Shown one piece after another: positions 6,178 to 6,439 of a stretch of DNA of 6,439 nt. The notes beneath the pieces are model-generated. The model was given only the letters and a program-made list of their open reading frames with translations, was not told the DNA's origin and made no database searches. Position numbers and translations under genes: made by a program. Origin of the DNA: PVC group bacterium (GTDB taxonomy: Bacteria > Verrucomicrobiota > Kiritimatiellia > UBA8416). The DNA lies in contig PWYP01000121.1 of the NCBI GenBank assembly GCA_003567805.1, forward strand, positions 1-6,439. The letters are read 5' to 3'. The first letter of the stretch is position 1, and the number at the start of each line of letters is the position of its first letter.

Positions 6178-6439
6178 ATGAAACAAGATTGGTCCAATCG
6201 GCGGGTATGGATTACCGGGGCCTCCTCCGGGATCGGTCGCGCACTGGCATTGGAGCTAGCCCGTGCAGGTGCACGTCTGGTGGTTTCAGGGCGCAACCGC
6301 GCACGCTTGGAGGAAGTATCGGAGGCTTGTCCTGGCGAGGTTGTTGTTCTGCCTTTTGATGCCGCAGACCAGGAGGCCAATCATGCTGCGGCACAGCAGA
6401 TTGCCTCCATGTGGGGAGGGGTAGACACGGTTGTGCTGA
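6178..6439 (+). CDS. Short-chain dehydrogenase/reductase, N-terminal part (cut by window edge)
   Basis: An open frame starts at ATG 6178 and runs off the right edge after 87 full codons. It begins with the classical SDR dinucleotide-binding fold: VWITGASSGIGRALALELARAGARLVVSGRNRARL. The TGASSGIG motif (residues 14-21) is the TGxxxGxG cofactor loop. Arg after strand 2 (SGRNR) suggests preference for NADP(H). A DAAD segment after VVVLPF matches the usual D-x-x-D region that contacts adenine. The catalytic Ser-Tyr-Lys residues lie beyond the window, so activity cannot be judged. SDR genes are common members of the FAD oxidoreductase / DUF1365 / CFA clusters, so a reduction or oxidation step in the same lipid pathway is plausible but not shown. 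It follows the chalcone isomerase-like gene by 33 bases on the same strand. Confidence 0.9.
   Translation, partial: MKQDWSNRRVWITGASSGIGRALALELARAGARLVVSGRNRARLEEVSEACPGEVVVLPFDAADQEANHAAAQQIASMWGGVDTVVL

Noticed and set aside
6150..6380. Antisense open frame opposite the start of the SDR gene
   Set aside because: The forward frame carries the unmistakable TGASSGIG cofactor motif and a ribosome-binding site; the reverse frame is a Ser/Arg/Ala-rich shadow.

Overview
The window looks like chromosomal DNA of a Gram-negative bacterium, most likely a proteobacterium. The first reading frame ends in a beta-barrel outer-membrane signature, one product carries a Sec-type signal sequence, and the set FAD oxidoreductase / DUF1365 / CFA synthase-like methyltransferase / DUF2878 / chalcone isomerase-like / SDR is a recurring proteobacterial neighbourhood. 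Base composition is moderate (about half GC by eye). I cannot name the genus. There are no mobile elements, CRISPR arrays, RNA genes or broken genes, and coding density is very high.

Layout, all on the + strand: (1) the last 51 codons of a probable outer-membrane beta-barrel protein (2-157); (2) a complete stand-alone TrpB2-type tryptophan synthase beta chain (197-1567); (3) a tightly packed trio of FAD-dependent amine-oxidase-like oxidoreductase (1576-2817), DUF1365 protein (2814-3608) and CFA synthase-like SAM methyltransferase (3605-4867), joined by two 4-base ATGA overlaps; (4) a six-helix DUF2878 membrane protein (4903-5493), whose ribosome-binding site lies inside a possible hairpin; (5) an exported chalcone isomerase-like protein (5494-6144), whose ATG directly follows the previous stop; (6) the first 87 codons of an NADP-type short-chain dehydrogenase (6178 to the window edge).

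No gap between genes exceeds 40 bases, and I see no terminator or convincing internal promoter. The whole window is therefore probably one transcript, or part of one. The trio and the following genes plausibly modify acyl chains of membrane phospholipids: a methyl transfer to an unsaturated chain (CFA-like enzyme) plus a flavin-dependent redox step, with DUF1365 and DUF2878 as undefined helpers and the SDR as a further redox enzyme. The product (cyclopropane, methyl-branched, methylated diene or furan fatty acid) cannot be read from sequence. The methyltransferase differs from E. coli Cfa at two bicarbonate-site residues, so a plain 'cyclopropane synthase' label should be treated with caution. 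The tryptophan synthase-like gene directly in front of this lipid cluster, with only 8 bases between them, is the most unexpected element of the layout.
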